A stretch of 64,000 nucleotides of DNA from Streptomyces brasiliensis (GCF_014647875.1 NZ_BMQA01000006.1:186001-250000); one strand, 5' to 3'; positions 1 through 8,869 are shown, numbered from the stretch's first letter. Numbers and translations: made by a program. Notes: a model not told the origin generated them from the letters alone.

Positions 1-607
1 AGGCGAACATGGCGAGCGCTCCCGCGTTGGTGCAGCAGTTGACGATCTTGGCGGTGGCGGAGGCGGTGACGAGGTCGAGGTGGAGTACGGCGGTGAGCGC
101 GAGGACCAGGAAGGTGCCGGTGCCGGGGCCGATGAGACCGTCGTAGAAGCCGATGCCCAGGCCCGCGAGGGCGATCGCGGAGAGGATCTGGCGGCGGGTG
201 GCGGGGCCGGCGGCCGGGGCGGAGCCGAAGGCCGGGCGCAGGATCACGAACGCCGCCACGGCGAGCAGTACCACCATGATCACCGGCTTCAGCACGTCGG
301 TGCTCATCCCCGCCGCGAAGAACGCCCCGGCGGAGGAGCCCGCGAGGGCGGCGAGTCCGATGCGGACGGCGGTGCGCACGTCCACGGGTGCCTTGCGGGC
401 GTACGTCACCGCGGCGCCCGACGTACCGACGATCGCGACGGCCTTGTTGGTCCCGAGCGCGTACGCGGCCGGGGTCGACGCCGGGAGCCCGAGCAGCAGC
501 ACAGGGAGCAGCAGAAGCCCGCCACCACCCACCACCGCGTCGATCCAGCCTGCCGCGAGGGCGGCGAGGCAGAGCAGGGCGATCACGGTCAGCGGTATGT
601 CGGGCAT
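1..607 (-). CDS. TauE/SafE-family membrane permease (C-terminus cut by window edge)
   Basis: This reads leftward from ATG at 607 and runs off the window, so about 202 residues are visible. The protein starts MPDIPLTVIALLCLAALAAG and carries the glycine-rich WIDAVVGGGG segment (about residues 21-30) and the ALGTNK motif (about 51-56), both typical of the first half of TauE/SafE (DUF81) anion exporters. Several hydrophobic helices are visible. Family members move sulfite, sulfoacetate or other small organic anions across the cytoplasmic membrane; the substrate cannot be read here. It stands alone, downstream (on the minus strand) of a decayed two-component gene. Family call is firm, function only general. 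Confidence 0.85.
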   Translation of the reverse strand, partial: MPDIPLTVIALLCLAALAAGWIDAVVGGGGLLLLPVLLLGLPASTPAAYALGTNKAVAIVGTSGAAVTYARKAPVDVRTAVRIGLAALAGSSAGAFFAAGMSTDVLKPVIMVVLLAVAAFVILRPAFGSAPAAGPATRRQILSAIALAGLGIGFYDGLIGPGTGTFLVLALTAVLHLDLVTASATAKIVNCCTNAGALAMFA

Positions 608-650
608 GATCGCGACCCTAACCGGTCCCCAGGTCGGCCAATCGCGCAGG

Positions 651-1283
651 TCAGCCCGTCGCCTCCAGATACCGCAGCACCGCCAGCACCCGCCGGTGCC
701 CGGTCTCGGACGGCGGTAGGTCGAGCTTGGTGAAGATGTTGGCGATGTGCTTCTCCACCGCCCGCTCCGAGACCGTGAACGCCGTGGCGATGCCGTGGTT
801 GGTGCGGCCCTCGGCCATCAGCGCGAGCACCTCGCGCTCGCGGGGCGGGAGCGTGTCCAGGGCGGTGGCGCGGCGGCTCGCGCCGAAGAGCTGCGCGACC
901 ACCTCGGGGTCGAGCGCGGTGCCGCCCGCCGCGACCCGCTCCAGCGCGCCGACGAACTCCCCGATGTCGACGACCCGTTCCTTCAGCAGGTAGCCGAACC
1001 CGGCGGGATCACCGAGCAGCCGGGAGGCGTACGTCGTCTCGACGTACTGCGAGAACAGCAGCACCCCGGTGCGGGGGTGCTCGGCGCGCAGCCGCAGCGC
1101 CGCCCGCGCCGACGACCGCGCCGCCGCGTCCGTCGTCGGTGACGCGCAGCCGCAGCACACCAGCCCCACCACGGTGAGCACGAAGCCCGCCAGGGCGAGC
1201 GGGAAGGACAGCACCCCGTACAGGACGGCGGCCAGGGCGCGCGGCCCGAAGGTGCCGACGGCGAGGGAGCGGAGGCGGTTCAC
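651..1283 (-). pseudogene. Chimeric remnant: sensor-kinase N-terminus joined to LuxR-type response-regulator C-terminus
   Basis: An open frame of 210 codons from GTG at 1283. The first 40 residues (VNRLRSLAVGTFGPRALAAV onward) look like the membrane sensor domain that opens Streptomyces NarL-type histidine kinases. From about residue 58 the sequence is the second half of a receiver domain (HPRTGVLLFSQYVET, then LLKERV) followed by a complete LuxR helix-turn-helix (LPPREREVLALMAEGRTNHG). The kinase's DHp and ATPase domains and the receiver's phospho-acceptor Asp are missing. The simplest reading is an in-frame deletion that fused a kinase gene to its downstream regulator gene. The DNA-binding domain could still act without phosphorylation. 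Start could also be GTG at 1319. Confidence 0.7.
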
Positions 1284-1293
1284 GGGAGCCGAC

Positions 1294-1797
1294 CTAGGAG
1301 AGGAGCGAACGCGCGACACGGAGTTGCAGCGCGGCCAGGGCCCGCCCCAGCCACGGCATGAGCAGCAGGAACCCGATGCCCCCGAAACCGGCGTGGAAGG
1401 CCCAGGCCCCTGCGAAGGTCGGGCCGCCCCAGGCGTGCGAGTGGTCGGACCCGGCCCGCAGGGGCCAGCCCAGGTTCATGGGGACGATCGACCAGCCGTA
1501 CAGGGTGACAGCGGCGCACACCAGGTTCAGCGGCGTGGCCGACAGCGCGTGGGCCAGGCCCGAGCGCGACCCGCCCGGCGGCAGCTCCGCGCCGAGGAAC
1601 CGCCGTAGCAGCGCCCGCTGCCACCTCCCCGTCGGCGCCCCGAGCAGCGCCAAGGGGACGCACGCCACCCCCATCGGCAGGGCGAGCACGGCACAGGCGA
1701 CCCGGCGCCATGTGTCCGCTGTGAAGGGCTCACGCACGATCCGCCCGAGCCGACCGAGGATGCTGTCGCGCACCGGCACGCCCCGAGCACCGTCCAT
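1294..1797 (-). CDS. Membrane sensor-domain protein, likely partner of the decayed two-component gene
   Basis: 167 residues from ATG at 1797. Hydrophobic stretches occur around residues 33-52, 95-110 and 125-150. The segment FTADTWRRVACAVLALPMG resembles the start of the putative sensor domain found in actinobacterial NarL-type kinases. There is no kinase or DNA-binding domain. It ends 11 bases before the downstream start on the same strand, so the two genes were probably co-transcribed as a sensor/kinase/regulator set before the deletion downstream. With the kinase gone, a signalling role is doubtful. The function is inferred from position and weak similarity. Confidence 0.55.
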   Translation of the reverse strand: MDGARGVPVRDSILGRLGRIVREPFTADTWRRVACAVLALPMGVACVPLALLGAPTGRWQRALLRRFLGAELPPGGSRSGLAHALSATPLNLVCAAVTLYGWSIVPMNLGWPLRAGSDHSHAWGGPTFAGAWAFHAGFGGIGFLLLMPWLGRALAALQLRVARSLLS

Positions 1798-1995
1798 GGC
1801 TTTCCCCCTGATGTGAGCTGCGAAGAACCTACGCCCCCAGGTTTCCGCCCGAGCCGCTCGTACACGATGGTGGCAGCACGGAACCCGGGGGTTCGGCCGG
1901 CCCCACCCCCGGGGCCGGCACGACCCCACCGCAGAGCCTCGCCCGGCCCGCGTCCCGAACCCTCACATCCCCGCCCCGTCCCGGCTGAGGGCAGT

Positions 1996-2033
1996 GTTCC
2001 TCGCGGGAAACAGATGCGATGCCACCGGGTAAC
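1996..2033 (+). promoter_or_regulatory. GlnR-type box upstream of the nitrite reductase operon
   Basis: The four half-sites GTTCC, GAAAC, GATGC and GTAAC are each separated by exactly 6 bases, matching the layout of the Streptomyces GlnR box (gTnAc-n6-GaAAc repeated twice). It lies 24 bases before the ATG at 2057. GlnR is the known nitrogen regulator of nirB in Streptomyces. Degenerate second and fourth half-sites lower certainty. Confidence 0.6.
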
Positions 2034-2056
2034 ACCGGCACCGCACGCTCCCGGAC

Positions 2057-3271
2057 ATGACCTCGAATAGGCGTGTGGTGGTGATCGGCGCCGGCCTCGC
2101 GGGCGTACGGATCGCCCGACGGCTCGGTGAGCTGGGCACGCCCGCGCTGATCGTCGGCGAGGAGGCGCACCGCCCGTACAACCGGGTCCTGCTCGCCGAG
2201 GTGCTGGCCGGACGCTACGCCCCCGACGTGATCGCGCTGCCCGCCCCGGCGGAGCTGGTCCGCGCCCGGGTCACCCGCATCGACCGCGCCCGGCGCGCCC
2301 TGGAGTGCGCGGACGGCAACGAGATCCCCTACGGCACGCTGGTGCTGGCCACCGGCTCCAACCCCGTGCTGCCGGCCCTGCGCGGCCTGTTCACCCCCGA
2401 CCGCCGGCTGCCCGAGGGCGTCCACGCGTTCCGCACCATGGACGACTGCCTGGGTCTGTCCGAGGCGGTCCGGCGGGGTGTGCGGGCGGTGGTCGTCGGC
2501 GGTGGGCTGCTCGGGGTGTCGGCGGCCAGGGCGCTCGCGGTGCGCGGTGCCCAGGTCGTCCTCGCCCAGCAGGCCGAGCGGCTCATGGAGCGCCAGCTCG
2601 ACCCGAGCGCCTCGAAGCTCGTGCTGCGGCATCTGACGGACCTCGGCGTCGAGGTGCACACCGAGTGCCGCGTGCGGGACGTGCGCTGTGTCGGCGGCGT
2701 GGTCCGCTCCGTCGAACTGGCCGACGGCTACGCCCTGGACACCGATCTCGTGATCGTCGCCTGCGGGGTGCATCCGCGCGTCGGCCTCGCCGAGGACGCG
2801 GGGCTCGCCGTCCACAAGGGCGTCCTCGTCGACGACGAACTGCGCACCTCCGACCCGCACATCCGTGCCGTCGGCGACTGCGCCCAGCACGACGGCACGG
2901 TGTACGGACTCGCGGCACCGGCGCTCGAACAGGCCGACGTCCTGGCCGAGTTGCTCGCCCGGCGAGGCAGCCCGCGCTACACCGGCACTCGCTCCCTGAC
3001 CCGGCTCACGCTGACCGGGCCGGGCTCCCCCTTCGACCTGGCCGCGTTCGGCGAGACCGAGCCGCGCGCCGGCGACGACGTCGTCCAGCTCGCGGACGCC
3101 ACCCGGGGCACCTACCGCAAGGTCGTCGTCCGCGAGGACCGGCTCGTCGGCGGCGTCCTCGTCGGCGAACTCGGCACCGTCGGCGCACTGGCCCGCGCCT
3201 GGGAGGGAGCCGAGCCGCTCCCCGGTGACGGACCCCTGCTCCACCTGCTCACCAACGATGGAGGCTCCTGA
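2057..3271 (+). CDS. FAD-dependent NAD(P)H oxidoreductase of the nitrite-reductase operon
   Basis: 404 residues from ATG at 2057. A Rossmann FAD motif opens the protein (VVVIGAGLAGVRIA, residues 6-19) and a second dinucleotide-binding motif (VVVGGGLLGVSAARAL, about 147-162) marks the NAD(P)H domain. The fold is that of the pyridine-nucleotide disulfide oxidoreductase family and parallels the N-terminal half of NirB, without its Fe-S and siroheme domains. Its stop shares one base with the start of nirB (TGATG), so the genes are translationally coupled. The likely role is electron transfer from NAD(P)H in nitrite assimilation; a specific partner is not proven. Confidence 0.8.
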   Translation: MTSNRRVVVIGAGLAGVRIARRLGELGTPALIVGEEAHRPYNRVLLAEVLAGRYAPDVIALPAPAELVRARVTRIDRARRALECADGNEIPYGTLVLATGSNPVLPALRGLFTPDRRLPEGVHAFRTMDDCLGLSEAVRRGVRAVVVGGGLLGVSAARALAVRGAQVVLAQQAERLMERQLDPSASKLVLRHLTDLGVEVHTECRVRDVRCVGGVVRSVELADGYALDTDLVIVACGVHPRVGLAEDAGLAVHKGVLVDDELRTSDPHIRAVGDCAQHDGTVYGLAAPALEQADVLAELLARRGSPRYTGTRSLTRLTLTGPGSPFDLAAFGETEPRAGDDVVQLADATRGTYRKVVVREDRLVGGVLVGELGTVGALARAWEGAEPLPGDGPLLHLLTNDGGS

Positions 3272-5913
3272 TGACCGCCACCCCGGGGGCCACCCCCACG
3301 ATCGTGCTCGTCGGCCACGGCATGGTCGGCCAGCGCTTCCTCGAAGCCCTCGCCGAGCGCGGCCTGACCGCCACGCACCGCGTGGTCGTACTGTGCGAGG
3401 AGCCGCGTCCGGCGTACGACCGCGTGCAGCTCACCTCGTACTTCTCCGGCCGCACACCCGAGGAACTCTCCCTGACGGACGAGAAGTTCATCAAGGAGCA
3501 CGGCATCGAGCTGCACATCGGCGATCCGGCCGAGACCGTCGACCGGGCGGCGCGGCGGGTGACGGCCCGCTCCGGGCTGACTGTCGACTACGACACGCTC
3601 GTCCTGGCCACCGGCTCCTACCCGTTCGTGCCGCCGGTCCCGGGCAAGGACGCCGAGGGCTGCTTCGTCTACCGCACGATCGAGGACCTGCTCGCCATCG
3701 AGGCGTACGCGAAGTCGCAGGTGACGACGGGTGCGGTGGTCGGCGGCGGGCTGCTCGGGCTCGAGGCGGCGGGTGCGCTCAAGGGGCTCGGACTCGCCAC
3801 GCACATCGTGGAGTTCGCGCCGCGTCTGATGCCGGTGCAGGTCGACGACGGCGGCGGCGCGGCGCTGCTGCGCACGATCGAGGACATGGGCCTCACCGTG
3901 CACACCGGGACGGGCACGCAGGAGATCGTCACCGGGACCGATGGCACCGTCACCGGCATGAAACTGTCCGACGGCAGTGAACTCGCCACGGACATGGTGG
4001 TGTTCAGCGCCGGTGTCCGCCCCCGCGACCAACTGGCCCGGGACTGCGGACTGCAGGTCGGCGAGCGCGGTGGCATCGCCGTCGACGAGCAGTGCCGTAC
4101 GGTGACCGACCCGCACGTGTTCGCGATCGGCGAGTGCGCGCTCGCGGCGGACGGCCGGGTCTACGGCCTGGTCGCGCCGGGCTACGAGCAGGCGGCGACG
4201 GCGGCCGCGACGATCGCCGCCGACGAGGCCTCCTTCACCGGTGCCGACCTCTCCACCAAGCTGAAGCTGCTCGGCGTGGACGTGGCGTCCTTCGGCGACG
4301 CGCACGGCGCGGCCGACGACTGCCTGGACGTGGTCTACTCCGACTCCCGTTCGGGCCTGTACAAGAAGCTGGTCATCGGCCGGGACGGCACGCTGCTCGG
4401 CGGCGTCCTGGTCGGCGACGCGGAGGCGTACGGCACGCTGCGCGCCTTCACCGGCTCGGTCCCGCCGATCTCGCCGGAGCAGCTGGTCCTCCCGCCGGGC
4501 GCGGGCGCCCCCGCCCAGCTCGGCCCCGCCGCCCTCCCGGACGACGCGGTGATCTGCTCCTGCCACAACGTCACCAAGGGCACGATCCGCGCGGCGGTGA
4601 CCGAGCACTCCTGCACGACCGTGCCCGGGGTGAAGAAGTGCACCAAGGCCGGTACGGGCTGCGGAAGTTGCGTCAAGGTGCTGGGTCAGCTGGTCACCGC
4701 CGAGCTGGAGGCGGGCGGCGTCGAGGTCGACAAGGGCCTGTGCGCGTGCTTCTCCCGGACGCGCGAGGAGCTCTACGAGATCGTCCTCGCGCTGCGCGTC
4801 ACGTCGTACCAGGACCTCCTCGACCGCTACGGCCGCGAGGGCGCCCGGGGCGGCGACGGCTGCGAGATCTGCAAGCCGGCGGTCGCCTCGATCATCGCCT
4901 CGCTCGCCCCGACGATCGGCGCGAACGGCTACGTCCTGGACGGCGAGCAGGCGGCGCTGCAGGACACCAACGACCACTTCCTCGCCAACCTCCAGAAGAA
5001 CGGCTCGTATTCGGTCGTCCCCCGTATCCCCGGCGGTGAGATCGCCCCGGAGAAGCTGATCGTGATCGGTGAGATCGCCCGTGACTTCGGCCTCTACACG
5101 AAGATCACCGGCGGCCAGCGCATCGACATGTTCGGCGCGCGGGTGGAGCAACTGCCGCTGATCTGGACACGGTTGGTGGACGCGGGCTTCGAGTCCGAGC
5201 ACGCGTACGGCAAGTCGCTGCGCACGGTGAAGTCCTGCGTCGGGCAGACCTGGTGCCGCTACGGCGTCCAGGACTCGGTCCGCATGGCGATCGATCTGGA
5301 GCTGCGCTACCGGGGCCTGCGCTCCCCGCACAAGCTCAAGTCCGCGGTCTCCGGCTGCGCCCGCGAGTGCGCCGAGGCCCAGTCGAAGGACTTCGGCGTC
5401 ATCGCGACGGCGAACGGCTGGAATCTGTACGTCGGCGGCAACGGCGGCGCCACCCCGCGCCACGCGGACCTGCTGGCGCAGGACCTGTCGGACGCCGAAC
5501 TGATCCGTCTGATCGACCGTTTCCTGATGTTCTACATCCGCACGGCGGACCGCCTGGAGCGCACCAGCGTCTGGCTGGAGCGGATCCCGGGCGGCCTGGA
5601 CCACGTACGGAAGGTGGTCGTGGAGGACTCCCTCGGCATCTGCGAGGAGCTGGAGGCGCTGATGGCGGCGCACGTCTCGAACTACCGCGACGAGTGGGCG
5701 CAGACCGTGGGCGACCCGGAGAAGCTGGCCCGGTTCGTGTCCTTCGTGAACGCGCCGGACACCCCGGACCCGCTCGTCGGCTTCGTCCCCGAGCGCGACC
5801 AGATCAAGCCCGACCTGCCGCTGCTGTCCATCGGCCGGCGGCCGGCGGACACCCGGGAAGACACTCTCGAAGACGTACTGGAAGACGCCATGGAAGGAAG
5901 CGCCCAGCGATGA
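3271..5913 (+). CDS. nirB: Nitrite reductase (NADH) large subunit
   Basis: 880 residues, a normal length. Domains in order: FAD-binding fold with VGHGMVGQRF near residue 11; NAD-binding fold with VVGGGLLGLEAAGAL near 155; a BFD-like [2Fe-2S] domain with CSCHNVTKG near 430 and CTKAGTGCGSC near 455; then the ferredoxin-like and siroheme/[4Fe-4S] sulfite/nitrite reductase domains. The cluster ligands are visible as CVGQTWC (about 656-662) and CARECAE (about 695-701). It reduces nitrite to ammonium in the cytoplasm with NADH. It starts on the last base of the upstream oxidoreductase and overlaps nirD by ATGA. All key cysteines are present, so it should be functional. Confidence 0.95.
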   Translation: MTATPGATPTIVLVGHGMVGQRFLEALAERGLTATHRVVVLCEEPRPAYDRVQLTSYFSGRTPEELSLTDEKFIKEHGIELHIGDPAETVDRAARRVTARSGLTVDYDTLVLATGSYPFVPPVPGKDAEGCFVYRTIEDLLAIEAYAKSQVTTGAVVGGGLLGLEAAGALKGLGLATHIVEFAPRLMPVQVDDGGGAALLRTIEDMGLTVHTGTGTQEIVTGTDGTVTGMKLSDGSELATDMVVFSAGVRPRDQLARDCGLQVGERGGIAVDEQCRTVTDPHVFAIGECALAADGRVYGLVAPGYEQAATAAATIAADEASFTGADLSTKLKLLGVDVASFGDAHGAADDCLDVVYSDSRSGLYKKLVIGRDGTLLGGVLVGDAEAYGTLRAFTGSVPPISPEQLVLPPGAGAPAQLGPAALPDDAVICSCHNVTKGTIRAAVTEHSCTTVPGVKKCTKAGTGCGSCVKVLGQLVTAELEAGGVEVDKGLCACFSRTREELYEIVLALRVTSYQDLLDRYGREGARGGDGCEICKPAVASIIASLAPTIGANGYVLDGEQAALQDTNDHFLANLQKNGSYSVVPRIPGGEIAPEKLIVIGEIARDFGLYTKITGGQRIDMFGARVEQLPLIWTRLVDAGFESEHAYGKSLRTVKSCVGQTWCRYGVQDSVRMAIDLELRYRGLRSPHKLKSAVSGCARECAEAQSKDFGVIATANGWNLYVGGNGGATPRHADLLAQDLSDAELIRLIDRFLMFYIRTADRLERTSVWLERIPGGLDHVRKVVVEDSLGICEELEALMAAHVSNYRDEWAQTVGDPEKLARFVSFVNAPDTPDPLVGFVPERDQIKPDLPLLSIGRRPADTREDTLEDVLEDAMEGSAQR

Positions 5914-6278
5914 CCCTGGCACCCGAGACGACCGGCCTGAAGGTCCGACTGCGCCTGGTGGACGCCTGGTTCACGGTCTGTGCGCCGTGCGCGCTGCTCC
6001 CGGGCCGCGGGGTGGCGGCGCTGCTGCCCGACGGGCGCCAGGTGGCGCTGTTCCGCGACCGCGCGGGCCTGCTGTACGCCATCGACAACCGCGACCCGTT
6101 CACGGGGGCGGCGGTCCTCTCCCGCGGCCTGACCGGCGCGCACCAGGGCCGCCCGTTCGTCGCCTCGCCGCTGCTGAAGCAGCGCTTCGACCTGGCGACG
6201 GGGCAGTGCCTGGACGACGAGACGGTACGGATCGCGACGTACGAGGTCCGAAGCGCGGGACAACTTTTGCTTGACTGA
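5910..6278 (+). CDS. nirD: Nitrite reductase small subunit
   Basis: 122 residues from the ATG overlapping the nirB stop (ATGA). The protein is a Rieske-like NirD fold, as shown by VALFRDRAGLLYAIDNRDPF and the later GRPFVASPLLKQRFDLATG. Like other assimilatory NirD proteins it lacks the Cys-His ligands of true Rieske clusters. It supports NirB in nitrite-to-ammonium reduction and closes the three-gene operon that starts behind the GlnR-type box at 1996. Its last codons overlap the -35-like element proposed for the next gene. Confidence 0.93.
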   Translation: MTLAPETTGLKVRLRLVDAWFTVCAPCALLPGRGVAALLPDGRQVALFRDRAGLLYAIDNRDPFTGAAVLSRGLTGAHQGRPFVASPLLKQRFDLATGQCLDDETVRIATYEVRSAGQLLLD

Positions 6279-6300
6279 TCGTTCTAGAAATACCTAGGCT
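6271..6300 (+). promoter_or_regulatory. Promoter and operator-like site of the TetR gene
   Basis: TTGACT at 6271 and TAGGCT at 6295 are separated by 18 bases. This would place the transcription start about one base before the GTG at 6308, giving a leaderless or nearly leaderless message. The stretch TTGACTGATCGTTCT matches 11 of 15 bases of the inverted-repeat site at 6932 before the SDR gene, so the regulator probably binds both. Confidence 0.45.
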
Positions 6301-6307
6301 GCACCAC

Positions 6308-6889
6308 GTGGCCAGGACCAAGGAGTTCGATCCCGACGCCGCGCTGCAGTCGGCCATGGAGCTGTTCTGGCGGCGCGGCTACGAGGCGACGTCGATGGCG
6401 GACCTCGTCGAGCACCTGGGCATCGGCCGCGCCAGCCTCTACGCGACCTTCGGCAGCAAGCACGACCTGTACCTGAAGGCGTTCGACCGGTACTGCGACA
6501 ACCGCGACGCCCTGCTGCTGCGCGAACTGTCCGCACCGGGCCCCGCACTGCCCGCCGTACGAGGCGTCCTCCGCAGATTCGCCGGCGAGGCGGCCGAGGA
6601 ACGGCGGCTGTGCGGCTGCCTGGTCACCAACACCGCAACGGAACTGGCACCGCACGACCCGGAGGCGGCCCGCCGGGTGGAGCAGCGCTGGGACTACATG
6701 GAGACCCTGCTCCACTCGGCGCTGGTGCGCGCGCAGGCGCAGGGCGAACTGCCCGAGGACCGCGACCCGCGCACGCTCGCCCGCATGCTGCTGGTGGTGA
6801 TGCAGGGCCTGCGCGTCGTGGGCAAGGCGTCACCGGACCCGACCCGCGTCCGGGACGCGGCGGAACAGGTGCTGGCCCTGCTGGACTGA
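6308..6889 (+). CDS. TetR/AcrR-family transcriptional regulator
   Basis: 193 residues from GTG at 6308. The N-terminal helix-turn-helix is clear: FDPDAALQSAMELFWRRGYE then LVEHLGIGRASLYATFGSK (to about residue 58), typical of TetR regulators of the AcrR/YxaF type. The C-terminal part contains GCLVTNTATELAPHDPEAAR, typical of the ligand-binding domain of this subgroup. It lies head-to-tail with an SDR gene whose upstream inverted repeat resembles the regulator's own promoter site, so autoregulation and repression of the SDR are likely. The ligand is unknown. Confidence 0.88.
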   Translation: MARTKEFDPDAALQSAMELFWRRGYEATSMADLVEHLGIGRASLYATFGSKHDLYLKAFDRYCDNRDALLLRELSAPGPALPAVRGVLRRFAGEAAEERRLCGCLVTNTATELAPHDPEAARRVEQRWDYMETLLHSALVRAQAQGELPEDRDPRTLARMLLVVMQGLRVVGKASPDPTRVRDAAEQVLALLD

Positions 6890-6931
6890 CCCCGTGCACC
6901 GATGTCCACGACTCTGTTCGGGCCCGGATAC

Positions 6932-6946
6932 TGAACCGATCGTTCA
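6932..6946 (+). promoter_or_regulatory. Inverted-repeat operator before the SDR gene
   Basis: TGAACCGATCGTTCA has 5-base arms, TGAAC and GTTCA, around CGATC, the size and form of a TetR operator. It sits 15 bases before the ATG at 6962 and resembles the site in the TetR promoter at 6271. Confidence 0.5.
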
Positions 6947-6961
6947 AATAAGGGGGATATC

Positions 6962-7738
6962 ATGACCACCCGAATCGCCACGCGTTTCCGTGGCCGTACC
7001 GCCCTGGTCACGGGGGCCGGATCCGGCATCGGACGGGCGATCGCGCTCGCGTTCGCCGCCGAGGGTGCCCAGGTCGTCGTCGCCGGACGACGTCCGGAGC
7101 CGCTGGACGAGACGGTCGCGCTGATCGAGAAGCGGGGCGGCGAGGCGCTCGCGGTGCCGACGGACGTCTCGCGGTCCGCCGACGCCGAGGCGCTGGTCGC
7201 GGCGGCGGTGGACCGGTACGGCTCGCTGGACGTGGCGGTCAACAACGCGGGCGTCTTCCGGGGCGGGCGCCCCCTGGCCGACCTGTCGGAGGCCGACTGG
7301 CGCACGCAGCTCGACATCAACGTCACGGGGGTCTTCCTGGCCCTGAGGGCGGAGACAGCCCGCATGCGCAGGCAGCCGACGGGCGGCGCGATCGTCAACG
7401 TCTCCTCCACGTTCGGACCGCACACCACGTCCCCCGGGGCCGCCGCCTACTCGGCGACCAAGGCCGCCGTGACGGCGCTGAGCCGCGGCGCCGCCCTGGA
7501 CCACATCCGCGACGGCGTCCGCATCAACGTGGTCAGCCCCGGAGCCACCGCCACCCCCATGTCCCTGCGCCCGGGCGAGACGGAGACCGACCGCGCGGAA
7601 CGGGTGAGGGCCACGCTTCCGCTGGGCCGGATCTCGACGACGGAGGAGGTGGCCGCGGCGGTCCTGTACCTGGCCTCGGACGACGCGGCGACGGTCGTCG
7701 GCACGGACTTGGTGGTGGACAGCGGAGGTTCGCTGTGA
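6962..7738 (+). CDS. Short-chain dehydrogenase/reductase (SDR), TetR-controlled
   Basis: 258 residues, classical SDR length. The cofactor motif TGAGSGIG lies at about residues 18-25, NNAG at about 94-97, a catalytic Ser in VNVSSTFG at about 147 and the YSATK active site at about 162-166. Basic residues after the second strand (GRRPEP) favour NADP(H). The C-terminus VVDSGGSL is typical. The ATG at 6962 follows a G-rich ribosome-binding stretch (AAGGGGGA). The gene follows its probable TetR regulator by 72 bases; together they look like a small response module for an unknown carbonyl or alcohol substrate. Confidence 0.88.
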   Translation: MTTRIATRFRGRTALVTGAGSGIGRAIALAFAAEGAQVVVAGRRPEPLDETVALIEKRGGEALAVPTDVSRSADAEALVAAAVDRYGSLDVAVNNAGVFRGGRPLADLSEADWRTQLDINVTGVFLALRAETARMRRQPTGGAIVNVSSTFGPHTTSPGAAAYSATKAAVTALSRGAALDHIRDGVRINVVSPGATATPMSLRPGETETDRAERVRATLPLGRISTTEEVAAAVLYLASDDAATVVGTDLVVDSGGSL

Positions 7739-7748
7739 CCGGCGGCGA

Positions 7749-8675
7749 TCACACCTTGAGCGCGGCGTACGTCACCCCGGTCGACTCCTCGGACTGCGCC
7801 CAAAGCCGTTCCCCCGCCCGGTCGTCGAGCGTCCACGGCGCCCGCCACGAGGACGCGGGCCGGCCACGCCACCCAGCGATGGACGGACCGGTGAAGGAGT
7901 CGGGACGCACGCCGGGCTCGGTGGCGGCGTACAGCGAAGGCAGGGCACCCGCCTCGGCAGACTGCGCGAACACACGATTGCCGGCCCGCATGAACTGCTC
8001 GGCGACACGTCGCCCTTCCGCACGCGGACCGGCGGTCTGGAGGTTGGTGGCGGCGTACCCGGGATGGGCGGCGGCCGCGACGACATCGGAGCCGGACACC
8101 GCGAGCCGCCGGGCCAGCTCATGCGTGAAGAGCAGGTTGGCGCTCTTGGACCGCCCATAGGCGACCCAACGCCGATACCGAAGCTCGCTGTTGAAGTCGC
8201 CGAGATCGATATTGGCGATGACGTGCATGATGCTGGACACGGTCACGACGCGGGCGGCGGGCGCTGCGAGCAGGACGGGCAGCAGGAGCCCGGTGAGGGC
8301 GAAGTGCCCCAGATGATTGACCCCGAACTGCGTCTCGAACCCGTCGGCCGTGACCCCGTACGGCGGCGCCATCACACCGGCGTTGTTGACGAGCAGATCG
8401 AGCCGCCCGTAGGAGAACCCGTCGGCGAACTCCCGCACGGACCCCAGATCCCCGAGATCCACCCGCCCGAACTCGGCTTCGGCACCCGGCACTTCGGCCA
8501 CGATCCGATCGGCAGCCGCACTCCCCCGCACCGCACTCCGGCAGGCGAGCACCACCCGGGCCCCCTTCCGGGCCAACTCCCGCGCGGTGACGTATCCGAT
8601 GCCACTGTTGGCCCCGGTGACGACGGCGACGCGTCCGCTCAGGTCGGGAATGTCACTGGCCGTCCAGCCGGACAT
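7749..8675 (-). CDS. Retinol dehydrogenase-like SDR oxidoreductase
   Basis: 308 residues from ATG at 8675. The cofactor motif TGANSGIG lies at about residues 20-27, NNAG at about 95-98 (LLVNNAGVMAPP), SSIMH follows, and YGRSK at about 172-176 holds the catalytic Tyr and Lys. Length and the GFETQFGVNHLGHFALT segment match actinobacterial relatives of retinol dehydrogenases and protochlorophyllide-reductase-like SDRs. The substrate is unknown. It is convergent with the preceding SDR (10 bases apart) and divergent from the toxin locus. Confidence 0.85.
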   Translation of the reverse strand: MSGWTASDIPDLSGRVAVVTGANSGIGYVTARELARKGARVVLACRSAVRGSAAADRIVAEVPGAEAEFGRVDLGDLGSVREFADGFSYGRLDLLVNNAGVMAPPYGVTADGFETQFGVNHLGHFALTGLLLPVLLAAPAARVVTVSSIMHVIANIDLGDFNSELRYRRWVAYGRSKSANLLFTHELARRLAVSGSDVVAAAAHPGYAATNLQTAGPRAEGRRVAEQFMRAGNRVFAQSAEAGALPSLYAATEPGVRPDSFTGPSIAGWRGRPASSWRAPWTLDDRAGERLWAQSEESTGVTYAALKV

Positions 8676-8869
8676 GACACCACTCCCTCCACCGCCGACT
8701 CCACTGCCTCAAGCCTAGGCACCCATGGGTCCCTCTCGGCCTGGAGCGACGGCCACTCGATCGACGATCTTTGCCCGGGCTTGAGCTCGCCCATACCTCC
8801 CGCATAACCGCTCTCTCTAGTGTCGTGGGGTTGACATGTGCACATGCGTGAATACGGGGGTGGGTTCGC

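Noticed and set aside
3112..5922. A 936-codon open frame on the strand opposite nirB
   Set aside because: It is a codon-position shadow of high-GC nirB. The translation is Arg/Ala/Val/Asp-rich without domains, while nirB has all its motifs.
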